A stretch of DNA of 64,000 nt from Actinoalloteichus_B caeruleus. Its GTDB lineage: Bacteria > Actinomycetota > Actinomycetes > Mycobacteriales > Pseudonocardiaceae. The notes under the pieces were generated by a model that saw only the letters and a list, made by a program, of their open reading frames with translations, ran no database searches and was not told the DNA's origin. The DNA is taken from NCBI RefSeq assembly GCF_000718005.1, contig NZ_JODV01000002.1. One strand, given 5' to 3'. Shown piece after piece: positions 18,399 through 27,503 of the stretch (the stretch's first letter is position 1; every line of letters starts with the position of its first letter). Position numbers and translations under genes: made by a program.

Positions 18399-19676
18399 AT
18401 GGTGACGAACACTGGGTCGGCGACCGGTGAGGACGGCCGGCCGGCCGTCGCGACGCTGGACGACCTGCTCGCGACCGGGGTCGCCGGACGGCGGGTCCTG
18501 GTGCGGGCCGACCTCAACGTGCCGCTGGACGGAACTCCCACCCCGGACCTCCCGGGCGGGAGGATCACCGACGACGGTCGGGTGCGGGCCTCCCTGCCCA
18601 CGATTCGGGCGCTGGCCGAGGCCGGCGCCCGGGTGGTGGTGGCCGCGCACCTCGGCCGGCCCAAGGGGGCGCCGGAGGACAGGTTCTCGCTGGCCCCGGT
18701 GGCCAGCCGCCTCGGTGAGCTGCTGGGCACGCCCGTCGCGCTCGCCGACGACGTCACCGGGCCCTCGGCCCGGGAGACGGTCGGGGGCCTGGCCGACGGC
18801 CAGGTCGCCCTGCTGCAGAACGTGCGGTTCGACAGCCGGGAGACCAGCAAGGACGAGGCGGAGCGCGGCGCGCTGGCCGAGGAACTCGCCGGGCTCGTCG
18901 GCGAGGACGGCGCCTTCGTCTCGGACGGCTTCGGGGTGGTGCACCGCAAGCAGGCCTCGGTCTACGACGTGGCCAGGCGGCTCCCGCACTACGCCGGCGG
19001 CCTGGTGCTCTCCGAGCTGTCGGTGCTCCGCCGCCTGACGACCGACACCGCCAGGCCCTACGTGGTGGTGCTCGGTGGCGCCAAGGTCTCCGACAAGCTC
19101 GGGGTCATCGCCAACCTGCTCACCAAGGTCGACCGGCTGCTCATCGGCGGCGGCATGGCCTACACCTTCCTCCGCGCCAAGGGCTACGAGGTCGGGCAGT
19201 CGCTGCTCCAGGAGGACCAGCTCGACCGCGTCCGCGGTTTCCTCGCCGAGGCGGAGGAGCGTGGCGTGGAGCTGGTGCTGCCGGTCGACGTGCTGGCGGC
19301 CAAGGAGTTCGGGGCGGACGCCGAGTACCAGGTGGTGGACGCGGACGCGATCCCCGCCGACCGGCAGGGACTGGACATCGGCCCGAGGACGCGGGAGCTG
19401 TTCGCCGGCAAGCTCGCCGACGCGGCGACGGTCTTCTGGAACGGTCCGACCGGTGTCTTCGAGTTCGAGGCGTTCTCGGGCGGCACCAGGGCGGTCGCGG
19501 AGGCGTTGGTCGGCAGCTCGGCCTTCACCGTGGTGGGCGGGGGCGACTCCGCCGCGGCGGTGCGCGCGCTCGGCCTGCCCGAGGACGGGTTCTCCCACAT
19601 CTCCACGGGTGGCGGCGCCTCCCTGGAGTTCCTGGAGGGCAAGGCCCTTCCCGGCGTCGAGGTTCTGGAGGACTGA
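18399..19676 (+). CDS. pgk: phosphoglycerate kinase
   Basis: 425 residues with a GGGAAGGA ribosome site. Signatures are VLVRADLNVPLDG (substrate loop), VVVAAHLGRPKG, VLLGGAKVSDKLGVI-like hinge sequence (VVLGGAKVSDK), and the nucleotide loop FWNGPTGVFEFEAF, ending with VVGGGDSAAAV and FSHISTGGGASLEFLEGK. It transfers the acyl phosphate of 1,3-bisphosphoglycerate to ADP. Slightly long for the family because of about 20 extra N-terminal residues. Confidence 0.97.
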   Translation: MVTNTGSATGEDGRPAVATLDDLLATGVAGRRVLVRADLNVPLDGTPTPDLPGGRITDDGRVRASLPTIRALAEAGARVVVAAHLGRPKGAPEDRFSLAPVASRLGELLGTPVALADDVTGPSARETVGGLADGQVALLQNVRFDSRETSKDEAERGALAEELAGLVGEDGAFVSDGFGVVHRKQASVYDVARRLPHYAGGLVLSELSVLRRLTTDTARPYVVVLGGAKVSDKLGVIANLLTKVDRLLIGGGMAYTFLRAKGYEVGQSLLQEDQLDRVRGFLAEAEERGVELVLPVDVLAAKEFGADAEYQVVDADAIPADRQGLDIGPRTRELFAGKLADAATVFWNGPTGVFEFEAFSGGTRAVAEALVGSSAFTVVGGGDSAAAVRALGLPEDGFSHISTGGGASLEFLEGKALPGVEVLED

Positions 19677-19682
19677 CACCAG

Positions 19683-20471
19683 ATGGCAGCCAGGCAACCG
19701 CTGATCGCGGGCAACTGGAAGATGAACCGCAACCACCTGGAGGCCATCGGTCTCACCCAGAAGGTGGCCTTCGCCCTGCCGGAGAAGTACTTCGAGAAGG
19801 TCGAGGTGGCGGTGCTGCCACCGTTCACCGACCTCCGCAGCGTGCAGACCCTGGTGGACGGGGACAAGCTGCGGCTGAAGTACGGTGCCCAGGACCTGTC
19901 GCCGCACGACTCGGGCGCCTACACCGGCGATGTCTCCGGGGCGATGCTGGCGAAGTTGGGTTGCACCTACGTCGTGGTCGGGCACTCCGAGCGCCGCGAG
20001 TACCACGCCGAGGACGACGACCTGGTCAACCGGAAGGTGCGGGCGGCGCTCAAGCACGGTCTGCGGCCGATCCTCTGCGTCGGGGAGCCGCTGGAGGTGC
20101 GGGAGGCCAGCGGTCACGTCGAGCACACCACCGCCCAACTGCTGGCGGGGCTCAAGGGGCTCCGCGCGGAGCAGGTCGCCGACGTCGTGGTGGCCTACGA
20201 GCCGGTGTGGGCGATCGGCACCGGCCGCGTCGCCACCCCGGCCGACGCGCAGGAGGTGTGTGCCGCCATCAGGTCCGCGCTGGCCACGAAGTACGGTGAC
20301 GAGGTCGCCGGACAGGTGCGCGTGCTCTACGGCGGCTCGGTGAAGTCGGGCAACATCGGCGAACTGATCGAACAGCGGGACGTGGACGGCGCCCTCGTCG
20401 GCGGTGCCAGCCTCGACGGGGACGAGTTCGCCAAGCTGTCCGCCCTCGCCGCGGGGGGCCCGCTGCCCTGA
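19683..20471 (+). CDS. tpiA: triosephosphate isomerase
   Basis: 262 residues, six bases after the pgk stop with GGAGGA at the end of pgk as ribosome site. The barrel carries GNWKMNRN (active-site Lys), VVVGHSERREY (catalytic His) and VAYEPVWAIGTGR (catalytic Glu), and ends with the phosphate-binding LYGGSVKSGN and GALVGGASLDGDEF. It interconverts dihydroxyacetone phosphate and glyceraldehyde-3-phosphate. Confidence 0.97.
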   Translation: MAARQPLIAGNWKMNRNHLEAIGLTQKVAFALPEKYFEKVEVAVLPPFTDLRSVQTLVDGDKLRLKYGAQDLSPHDSGAYTGDVSGAMLAKLGCTYVVVGHSERREYHAEDDDLVNRKVRAALKHGLRPILCVGEPLEVREASGHVEHTTAQLLAGLKGLRAEQVADVVVAYEPVWAIGTGRVATPADAQEVCAAIRSALATKYGDEVAGQVRVLYGGSVKSGNIGELIEQRDVDGALVGGASLDGDEFAKLSALAAGGPLP

Positions 20472-20562
20472 TCACGCCAACGGTGTGGCCTTCCGGTCGA
20501 CTCCGTTGCGTGATTGACTGCCGGGTACCCTGTGATGCCTACCGCCGTACTGCGAGGATGAG

Positions 20563-20796
20563 ATGAAGTTCTTCCTGCAAATCACACTGGTGATCTCCAG
20601 CCTGGCGCTGGTGATGTTGGTTCTGCTGCACAAGGGTCGCGGCGGAGGGCTGTCCTCGCTCTTCGGAGGCGGGATGCAGTCCAGCCTGTCCGGTTCGAGC
20701 GTCGCGGAGAAGAACCTGACCAGGATCACCCTGTTCGTTACGGCTATCTGGGTGATTTGCATCGTCGCGGTGGGATTGCTGCTCAAGGTGGAGTAA
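20563..20796 (+). CDS. secG: preprotein translocase subunit SecG
   Basis: 77 residues with two membrane helices (about 4-22 and 53-73) flanking the conserved cytoplasmic loop LLHKGRGGGLSSLFGGGMQSSLSGSS. SecG assists SecYE during export. The start follows GAGGATGAG. Its location after tpiA is a conserved actinobacterial arrangement. A hairpin follows directly. Confidence 0.95.
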   Translation: MKFFLQITLVISSLALVMLVLLHKGRGGGLSSLFGGGMQSSLSGSSVAEKNLTRITLFVTAIWVICIVAVGLLLKVE

Positions 20797-20803
20797 TTGG
20801 TAT

Positions 20804-20827
20804 GACGTGGCGTTCGCGCGCCACGTC
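20804..20827 (+). terminator. hairpin after secG
   Basis: Perfect 9-bp stem GACGTGGCG/CGCCACGTC with a TTCGCG loop, eight bases after the secG stop. There is no T-tract, as is common for GC-rich actinobacterial terminators. Confidence 0.65.
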
Positions 20828-20919
20828 GTGACGGCGGGACGTCGCGACCGGCGGGGCCAGCGGGTCCCGCCGGGGTCGTGAGTGGCGACGATCGAGGATC
20901 GCAGGGGTGTTGAGGGCCG

Positions 20920-21261
20920 ATGGCAGGTGGTAACGCGATCCGCGGCACGCGGGTCGGTGCTGGGCCGATGGGGGAGTCCGAGCGTGGCGAGTCCGCCCCG
21001 CGACGGCGCATCTCCTACTGGTGCGCGAACGGGCACGAGTCGCGTCCCTCCTTCGCGGTGGAGGCGGAGATTCCGGAGATGTGGGACTGCCCACGCTGCG
21101 GTTTCCCGGCCGGCCGCAACGAGGAGAGGCCGCCGGACCCGCCGCGGACCGAGCCGTACAAGACCCACCTGGCCTACGTGAAGGAACGGCGTAGCGAGGC
21201 CGACGGCAGGGCCATTCTCGACGAGGCCCTGTCCCGGCTGCGGCAACAGCGGGGACGCTGA
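20920..21261 (+). CDS. rbpA: RNA polymerase-binding protein RbpA
   Basis: 113 residues matching RbpA through its length: N-terminal AIRGTRVGAGPMGES, the core ISYWCANGHESRPSFAVEAE then IPEMWDCPRCG, which keeps Cys residues of the zinc-ribbon form (CANGH and CPRC), and the sigma-interaction domain EPYKTHLAYVKERRSEADG. RbpA binds the principal sigma factor and the polymerase beta-prime subunit and stabilises open complexes. Start is an ATG shortly after GAGGG. It sits about 125 bases after secG as its own unit and ends at a strong hairpin. Confidence 0.93.
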   Translation: MAGGNAIRGTRVGAGPMGESERGESAPRRRISYWCANGHESRPSFAVEAEIPEMWDCPRCGFPAGRNEERPPDPPRTEPYKTHLAYVKERRSEADGRAILDEALSRLRQQRGR

Positions 21262-21337
21262 TCACGTCCGCTGTCGCTGGCGGCGACCACGGGTGGCCGG
21301 GCCCGGCGTGAGCCGGGGAACGGGATTTCGGGACCAG

Positions 21338-21375
21338 TCGACGGCCCGGCACGTGACGACGTGCCGGGCCGTCGG
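21338..21375 (+). terminator. strong hairpin after rbpA
   Basis: A 14-bp perfect stem ACGGCCCGGCACGT/ACGTGCCGGGCCGT (21341-21372) with a 4-base loop, extendable by two more pairs outside. It is placed about 80 bases after the rbpA stop. Confidence 0.7.
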
Positions 21376-21926
21376 TGCGCGTGGGGGTGGTCGGGCCTGC
21401 CGGGGGCGCGCGTCTCGACCGCCGACCGGCGTGCGGGGTAGTGAACCCCTCGTGCCGTCGAGACGCCGTCGAGACCCCTGTGGGAGCCGGTCGTCCGCGC
21501 CGGCGCGGACGTGCGGTGCGTGCCGCGACGTCACGGCGAGGCCGGCGGCGGTCGCCGTGGCCCGCCCGCGTTCCCGGGCCCGGTGGGGTGGCGTGGTGGG
21601 CCGCCCGCCCGGGTTCCTGCCGGGCTCTCACGGCGGTGGTAACCCGGGGGAGTGGGTGACCACTGCGGAAGGAATCCGAAATTCCCGGCATATCACGCGT
21701 CCTGTTGATCTTTGCGCTCACACGTTCGGGTCAAACGCTCCAGCGTGGATTCGGCGTGGCGCCGCGACGTCCGATGACTACCCTGCCGGTTTGTTCCCGG
21801 CGCTGTCCGTGGTCCGCGATGACGCGTCCCCGTGTCCCGCCAACCCGTGTGCCGAGGTGACGTCCGCTGGGACGGGCAGGGAACGGCCGGCGATCCCGAA
21901 TCCGTGCGAGCCAGAGGATCACCGTC
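21376..21926. other. intergenic region before the alpha/beta hydrolase
   Basis: About 550 bases with no gene that can be supported. The stretch 21660-21780 is noticeably less GC-rich than its surroundings and includes GGAAT-ccgaa-ATTCC and TTGATC, so it probably contains the promoter of the hydrolase gene. Confidence 0.45.
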
Positions 21927-22811
21927 GTGCCAGAGCACAGCCAAGCCTTCGACTTCCGGGGTTTCACCTGCGAGATCCGCATCGTCGACGCGGAGGACCC
22001 GACTCTCGCCCCCCTCGTGCTGCTCGGTGGGGCGTTCCAGGACAAGCACTCGTGGGCTCGGCACGAGCGGGAGTTCCTGCGTCGCACCTCGGTGGTCACC
22101 GTCGACCTGCCCGGCTGGGGGTCGGCGGACCCGCTGCCCCGGCAGTACGGGGTGGACTTCCTGTGCGAGGCGCTCCACCACCTGCTGGTGAGCTCGGGCC
22201 TGTCCCGGGTCAACGTCGGCGCGGGCTCCTACGGCAGTGGGATCGCCTATCGACTCGCCCAACGGTTCCCCGGCCTCGTGGACAGGTTGGTGCTGGTGGG
22301 CACGATGACCGAGCTGCCGGAGCTGGCGCGGGCGGACGTGGAGAACACCGTCCGGCTGCTCAGGTCGGGCGACCGGGACACCTTCGCCGAGCGGGTGATC
22401 GAGCTCCTGCTGTGCCAGGACCCGGGAGTGGTGGTGCGCAAGCGCGACGTTCTGCGCCGCCTGCTCGGACGGCAGCTGCGCCAGCTCGGGGAGGACGCCG
22501 CCGAGAAGTACGTGCACAACACCGAGCGGTTGCTGGCCTACCGCTGGGACCGCTCCACCAGCCCGCCGACGCTGCCGATCCTGGTGATGACCGGGGAGCA
22601 CGACCCCTTCACCACCCCCGAACTCTGCCGGGAGGTCGCCAAGGACTGCCCGGACGCCAGGTTCACCACCGTGCGGGACTCGGACCACCTCGTCTACCTC
22701 GAACGTCCCGTCGAGTTCGTCGAGGTGGTGCTGACCTTCCTGTCGGGGGAACCGGTGGACGTCCTGCCCTGCTGCACCCCCGTGGAGTACTTCGGCGCCG
22801 CCCGGCCCTGA
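21927..22811 (+). CDS. alpha/beta hydrolase
   Basis: 294 residues from GTG with AGAGGA upstream. The alpha/beta-hydrolase fold is shown by LVLLGGAFQDKHSW (oxyanion-hole strand and loop), VTVDLPGWGSADPLP, the nucleophile elbow GAGSYGSGIA with Ser in G-x-S-x-G, an acidic strand ILVMTGEHDPFTT and the late His in VRDSDHLVYLERP. The sequence is closest in style to thioesterase-like or haloalkane-dehalogenase-like hydrolases, but the substrate is unknown. The C-terminus VLPCCTPVEYF is unusual. It stands alone, convergent with the antiporter. Confidence 0.85.
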   Translation: MPEHSQAFDFRGFTCEIRIVDAEDPTLAPLVLLGGAFQDKHSWARHEREFLRRTSVVTVDLPGWGSADPLPRQYGVDFLCEALHHLLVSSGLSRVNVGAGSYGSGIAYRLAQRFPGLVDRLVLVGTMTELPELARADVENTVRLLRSGDRDTFAERVIELLLCQDPGVVVRKRDVLRRLLGRQLRQLGEDAAEKYVHNTERLLAYRWDRSTSPPTLPILVMTGEHDPFTTPELCREVAKDCPDARFTTVRDSDHLVYLERPVEFVEVVLTFLSGEPVDVLPCCTPVEYFGAARP

Positions 22812-22823
22812 CCGGGGCCACGC

Positions 22824-22857
22824 CGCCGAGCAGGCGCTGACCCCGGGTGGCTCGGCG
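22824..22857. terminator. hairpin between convergent genes
   Basis: Perfect 8-bp stem CGCCGAGC/GCTCGGCG with an 18-base loop, 12 bases after the hydrolase stop; it could serve both converging transcripts. Confidence 0.45.
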
Positions 22858-23078
22858 TGCGGCGCGGCCGTGTTCCCGGGGGCCGGGTGGACCGGTGCAC
22901 CGTGGCGGCCGGTGCGGCGCGTTGGCCCCAGTGAGGTGGTGGAGCCGCCGAGCCCCGTCCTCCCGCCGGTCGGGAGGACCAGGGGCGGGACCACCCGTCC
23001 GACCGGCGGCTGAGGGCTCGCCCCGGTGGTCGTGGCGCGCCTCCCACCAACGCGGGTACCGGCGGGGTCGCGCGTCGC

Positions 23079-24662
23079 CTAGTCGAGCAGCAGGGTCTTC
23101 AGGTCCAACCGGCGCAGCACCCGGTCCGCCGCCGCCGGGTCGACTCCGGGTTCCTGCCGGGCAGCCAACACCTCCGCACGCGCCGCCGCCAGCACCGTCG
23201 ACTCGATGTCGCGGAGCGCGTCCCTTTTCCGGCGCAACGCCTCCATGCGTTCCCGCTGCTCCTCGTCCTCCGGGTCACCGCACAGCTTCGCCTCCAGCCG
23301 GCTGGCCCGTTTCCGGAGCAACGCGCTGACCTGTTCGGACAGCTCGGCCCGCTCCTCCCACTCCGTGATCTGGCGCAACGCCGCCCGGTGCGCGCGGCGC
23401 GCCACCGCCCGCTCCTCGGCCTCCTCCACACCGGCGTCCGAGGACACCCCGAGCAGCCGCACCACCAACGGCAGCGTCAGACCCGCGAACAGCAGGGTGA
23501 CCACCAGCACCGTGCAGGCGATCACCGTGAGCTCCGCGCCCGCGGGGAAGGGGGAACCGTCCTCGGTGGTGGAGGGCACGGACAGCGCCAACGCGAGCGT
23601 CGCCAACCCCCGCATACCGCACCAGGTCATCACCACCGCCTCCGCCCTCGTCCTCGGTGCGGACGAGGCGTCCCGCGACCGTCGTAGGGCCAGCCACGCG
23701 CCCAGGAACCACAGGAGGCGCACCGTGACGACCACCGCGCACACCACGGCCGCGTGCAGCAGCATCGTGCCCAGTTCGCTGCCGGCCTCGGTCACCACCT
23801 GGCGCATGTCCAGCCCGATCAGGCCGAAGGCCAGGCCGGTGACCAGCAGTTCCACCACGTTCCAGAACGAGCGCTGGGTGAGGCGCTCGTCCGCCTCGTC
23901 GACCTCGCTGTGACCGCGCAGCTGGAGGGCGAGGACGACCACCGCGATCACCCCGGAGGCTCCCAGCTCCTCCGCGCCGAGGTACACGGCGAAGGGCAGC
24001 ACCAGGGTGAGCGCGGTACTGCCCGTGCTGTCGGTGATCCGGGTCAGGAAACTGCGGGCGACCCAGGCCACCCCGAGTCCGATCGCCACCGCGGCCACCG
24101 CGCCCAGGAGGAACCGCAGCGCCAGCTCACCCACGTTGACGTCCTGCTCCCGGACGGTCGCCGCGATCGCCGTCTGGAAGATCACCAGCGCTGCCGCGTC
24201 GTTGAACAAGCCTTCGCTCTGGAGCACCGCGAGCAACCTGCGGGGGATGCTCACCCGGCCGGCGACCGACTCCACCGCCACCGGGTCCGGGGGCGCGACC
24301 ATCGCGCCGAGCGCGATCGCGCCCGCGATGGCGACCCCCGGCACCAACAGCGCCAGCGTGGTGGCGACGGCGACCGTCGTCGCGACCACGAGGCCGATGG
24401 CCAGCGTGACGATGCTGCGCCACCGGGTGCGGAACACCGCCCACGAGGTGCGCTGGGCGGCGGCGAACAGCAGCGGAGGCAGGAAGAGTGGCAGGATGAG
24501 GTCTGGATCGAGGTCGAACCGGTCCGGGAGGCCCGGGATCACCGCGACCGTGAGCCCGAGGAGCAGCATCAGCGCCGGCCAGGGCAGCCGGAGGCGGTCA
24601 CCAACGCCGACGAGCAGCACCGCGCCGAGCATCAGGGCGATGACCAGCAGCAACACACCCAT
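23079..24662 (-). CDS. Na+/H+ antiporter, CPA1 family
   Basis: 527 residues beginning MGVLLLVIALMLGAVLLVGV, the typical CPA1 start, although the frame continues upstream with atypical composition and the ribosome site is weak. About 12 hydrophobic helices occupy residues 1-410, including LILPLFLPPLLFAAA, GAMVAPPDPVAVESVAG and LQSEGLFNDAAALVIFQ with the transport Asp. The last 115 residues are a cytoplasmic charged helical tail. The family exchanges Na+ or K+ for H+ across the membrane for pH and salt balance. Transcribed alone. Confidence 0.92.
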   Translation of the reverse strand: MGVLLLVIALMLGAVLLVGVGDRLRLPWPALMLLLGLTVAVIPGLPDRFDLDPDLILPLFLPPLLFAAAQRTSWAVFRTRWRSIVTLAIGLVVATTVAVATTLALLVPGVAIAGAIALGAMVAPPDPVAVESVAGRVSIPRRLLAVLQSEGLFNDAAALVIFQTAIAATVREQDVNVGELALRFLLGAVAAVAIGLGVAWVARSFLTRITDSTGSTALTLVLPFAVYLGAEELGASGVIAVVVLALQLRGHSEVDEADERLTQRSFWNVVELLVTGLAFGLIGLDMRQVVTEAGSELGTMLLHAAVVCAVVVTVRLLWFLGAWLALRRSRDASSAPRTRAEAVVMTWCGMRGLATLALALSVPSTTEDGSPFPAGAELTVIACTVLVVTLLFAGLTLPLVVRLLGVSSDAGVEEAEERAVARRAHRAALRQITEWEERAELSEQVSALLRKRASRLEAKLCGDPEDEEQRERMEALRRKRDALRDIESTVLAAARAEVLAARQEPGVDPAAADRVLRRLDLKTLLLD

Positions 24663-25362
24663 CGGCCCAGCATCGCAGCCTGGCGGCCCTCGCACCCGGC
24701 GAAGCGACCCAGCCTCGCCCGCCACCCGGCTCGCACCACGGTGGAGCCGGGCGGCGCGGGTGCCCCGAGGGCCGCGCTGGACCACCCCCGACGCGGGGGC
24801 GGCCAAGGCCCGCCCGGTGGGTTCGGTGACGCGGCGCGGCGCGCCGCCGGGCGGTGCCGGCGAGCGTGGCCCTGTTCGCCGGCGAGCTCGTGATCCCCTG
24901 CCGGGAGCCATCGCGAGCCGACGTCCGCCGGTGTGGCCACGGGCGGTGGTGAAGGGAACGACGACCCCGTGAACCGCGTCGGGCAGGACCAGACGCGGAG
25001 GAGTTGGGGGACGGCGCCGGCGCCGGAGTCATCCGACCGGGGCGCGGCGAGACCCTCCCCACGGCGGTCACGGTTCCGAGAACACCCTGTCGAGACGATC
25101 CCCGCCCGGGGGAGGGCGCCGAGCCGAGGTCCGTCCGAGCCGGTGCGAGTGTGGAGCCGGGCAACCCTCCACCGGACTGGCACGCCGAGGGCTCCTCGAC
25201 CGAACTGGACGGCGTCCGGGGCCCGGCCAGCCGCGCCGGTGCGCCCCGAACGGCTCCACCCCACCGGCCTCCCACCAGTCCGCCGAAGGTACTCGGCGCG
25301 TCCCACCCACGAGATGGCCGCGACGGCCGGACCCGGGCGGTCAGCTCAGGGGGCCGACATGG
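24663..25362. other. 700-base region without a convincing gene
   Basis: Both strands carry long open frames but with shadow composition and no ribosome sites. Nothing was recognised apart from the probable antiporter promoter at the left side. Confidence 0.45.
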
Positions 25363-25397
25363 TTCGGGGCCCGCCCCAGCCTGGGACGGGCCCCGAA
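25363..25397 (-). terminator. terminator of the pentose phosphate operon
   Basis: Perfect outer stem TTCGGGGCCCG/CGGGCCCCGAA (25363-25373 with 25387-25397) and an inner CCCAG/CTGGG pairing, 20 bases beyond the pgl stop codon. Confidence 0.7.
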
Positions 25398-25416
25398 GGG
25401 TGCGAACGGACCGCGC

Positions 25417-26205
25417 TCAGGGCGCGTCCGCCGGAACCCGGGCCGCCGCGCTCTCGTCCAGCAACCAGCGGGTGGCGACCCGGCCGGTCGCGCCCGCCGC
25501 CGGGACCAGCACCGGATCGACTCCACGCAGCGCGGCCCCGACCGGCTCCGCCTTCGCGGCCCCCGTCGTCAACAGCCACACCTCGGCCGACTCCCGGATG
25601 GCCGGCAGGGTCAGCGAGATCCTGGTCGGCGGCGGCTTCGGGCAGTCCCGGACCGCGACCACGGTCCGCTCCGGCTCCCGCACGGCCGGGGTCTCGGGGA
25701 ACAGCGAGGCGGTGTGCCCCTCCTCCCCGACCCCCAACAGGCAGACGTCGAAGCGCGGCACCCCGGCCGTCCCGCCCTGCTCGACCGACCGTTGGGCGAG
25801 CAGCCGGGCGTACGCGGCGGCCGCCGCCTCCGGGTCGTCCCCGAACTCACCGTCGGAGGCAGCCATCACGTGCACCCGCGCGGGGTCCACCGGGACGTGG
25901 TCGAGGAACGCCGTCCTGGCCAGTGTCTCGTTCCGCTCCGGGTCACCCGAGGGCAGGAAGCGCTCGTCGCCCCAGTAGAAGTCGACGAGTGACCAGTCCA
26001 CGGCGTCCCGGGCCGGGGCGTCGCGCAACCGTTCCAGGACGGCGCCCCCGGTGCGGCCCCCGGTGAGCACCACCGACGCCGAGCCCTTCGCGGCCTGGGC
26101 GTCCACCAACGCGGTGAGCAGCCGTGCCGCGACGGCGGGAGCGAGCAGGTCAGGAGTGCGGTGCACCACCACCCGGGGGGTGGTGTTCCCGTCGGTCGAA
26201 CTCAT
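25417..26205 (-). CDS. pgl: 6-phosphogluconolactonase
   Basis: 262 residues, DevB/Pgl type. Typical segments are ASVVLTGGRTGGAVLERL, VDFYWGDERFLPSGDPERNE, RFDVCLLGVGEEGHTASLFP (with catalytic His) and WLLTTGAAKAEPVGAAL. It opens 6-phosphogluconolactone made by Zwf. The ATG overlaps the opcA stop by 4 nt (ATGA). It is the last gene of tkt-tal-pgi-zwf-opcA-pgl and is followed by a strong hairpin. Confidence 0.95.
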   Translation of the reverse strand: MSSTDGNTTPRVVVHRTPDLLAPAVAARLLTALVDAQAAKGSASVVLTGGRTGGAVLERLRDAPARDAVDWSLVDFYWGDERFLPSGDPERNETLARTAFLDHVPVDPARVHVMAASDGEFGDDPEAAAAAYARLLAQRSVEQGGTAGVPRFDVCLLGVGEEGHTASLFPETPAVREPERTVVAVRDCPKPPPTRISLTLPAIRESAEVWLLTTGAAKAEPVGAALRGVDPVLVPAAGATGRVATRWLLDESAAARVPADAP

Positions 26206-27503
26206 CCGCTCTCCGTCCCTTCCGTGGTCGGCGGGGTGTCCTCACCTCGGGATAACGAGGACTCCCCCCGGGAGGACCTGCCCACGCTCCCCCGACGGGC
26301 GGGCTTGGGGGCAGCCGAACGCCGTGCCCCGGTCCGTTTCGCCGCGCCCGTGGCCGAACCGGTGGTCCTGCGGGTGCCGCGCTTGGCGGTGCCGCCGCGA
26401 CCGCTCGTGCCCTCCGAGGCCGTCGGCTCCGACCCGGGGGACTTCGCCGCGCCACCCTTCCGGCCGCCGGCCCCGCCGGCCCCGTCGGAGTCGCCGGCCC
26501 GCGAGGTGGACCCCGCCGACGTGGCCGTCCGGCGCCCGGCCGACCGCGCCGCCGGGCTGGACTTCGCCGTGGTCACCGAGCCCCTGGCGGCCACGACCTT
26601 CGACAGGGCCTCCAGGGTGTCCTCGTACACCTCGTCGGGGTCCAGCCGGCGCAGCTCCTCGATGAGGCAGTCCCGCACCGACCTGCGCGGCAGCGCGATC
26701 GTCCGGTCGGGCTGCCCCGGCTGGGTCAAGGTCGCCAGCTGGCCATCCGGCCGGACGAGCTCGATGAGCCCTGACCGGCGCTCCAACACCACCGACACGA
26801 TGCCCTGCCCGCTGGAGGTGCGGACCCGGCGCACCGGGATGTCCAGGCAGGACGCGAGCCAGCCGGCGAGCAGCTGGGTGGAGGGGGAGTCGGCGGTGCC
26901 CGTCACCGTCGCCCGGGTCACGGGCTCGTGCGGCGGCAGGTCGAGGGCGGCGGCCAGGTAGGCGCGCCAGGAGGTCAACCGGGTCCACGCCAGGTCGGTG
27001 TCCCCGCCCCGGTAGGAGGCCCGCCGCTGTTCCAGTGAGCGGACGGGGTTGCGCTCCGACTTGGCGTCGGTGATGCGCCGGTGGGCGAGCTTGCCGATCG
27101 GGTCCTCGGCCGGCACCTTCGGTGCCTCCAGGGGCCACCACGCCACCACGGGCGCGTCGGGCAGCAACAGGGGCACCAGGCAGCTGGCGCCCTCGTCGGC
27201 CAACGGCCCGTACATGCGGAGCACGACGACCTCACTGGCCCCGGCGTCGCCACCGACGCGGATCTGCGCGTCGAGGCGGGCGGCCGCCTTGCGGGCCCCC
27301 CTGGCGAGCACGATGACCCGGCAGGGGTGTTCCCGGCTGGCGTCGTTGGCGGCCTCGATGGCCTGTTCGGCCTGGCTGCCGTCGTCGGTGATGATCGCCA
27401 GCGTGAGGACCCGGCCGAGCGCGACCGCGCCACCGGTCTCCCGGATCTCCACCAGCTTCTTGTTGACCTGGGAGGTCGTGGTCGAGGGCAGGTCGATGAT
27501 CAC
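26202..27503 (-). CDS. opcA: glucose-6-phosphate dehydrogenase assembly protein OpcA, with long basic tail
   Basis: 433 residues; the start is a GTG giving IIDLPSTTTSQVNKKLVEIR, overlapping the zwf stop by 4 nt. Residues 1-300 match OpcA, including LTLAIITDDGSQAEQAIEAA, PVVAWWPLEAP and a late RRSVRDCLIEELRRLDPDEV. OpcA is needed for assembly or activity of the dehydrogenase in actinobacteria and cyanobacteria. The last 120 or so residues are low-complexity Gly/Ala/Ser/Thr with many Arg and Lys, longer than the usual family length of about 300-350. The tail may be disordered and could bind nucleic acid or partner proteins. Confidence 0.93.
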   Translation of the reverse strand: MIIDLPSTTTSQVNKKLVEIRETGGAVALGRVLTLAIITDDGSQAEQAIEAANDASREHPCRVIVLARGARKAAARLDAQIRVGGDAGASEVVVLRMYGPLADEGASCLVPLLLPDAPVVAWWPLEAPKVPAEDPIGKLAHRRITDAKSERNPVRSLEQRRASYRGGDTDLAWTRLTSWRAYLAAALDLPPHEPVTRATVTGTADSPSTQLLAGWLASCLDIPVRRVRTSSGQGIVSVVLERRSGLIELVRPDGQLATLTQPGQPDRTIALPRRSVRDCLIEELRRLDPDEVYEDTLEALSKVVAARGSVTTAKSSPAARSAGRRTATSAGSTSRAGDSDGAGGAGGRKGGAAKSPGSEPTASEGTSGRGGTAKRGTRRTTGSATGAAKRTGARRSAAPKPARRGSVGRSSRGESSLSRGEDTPPTTEGTESG

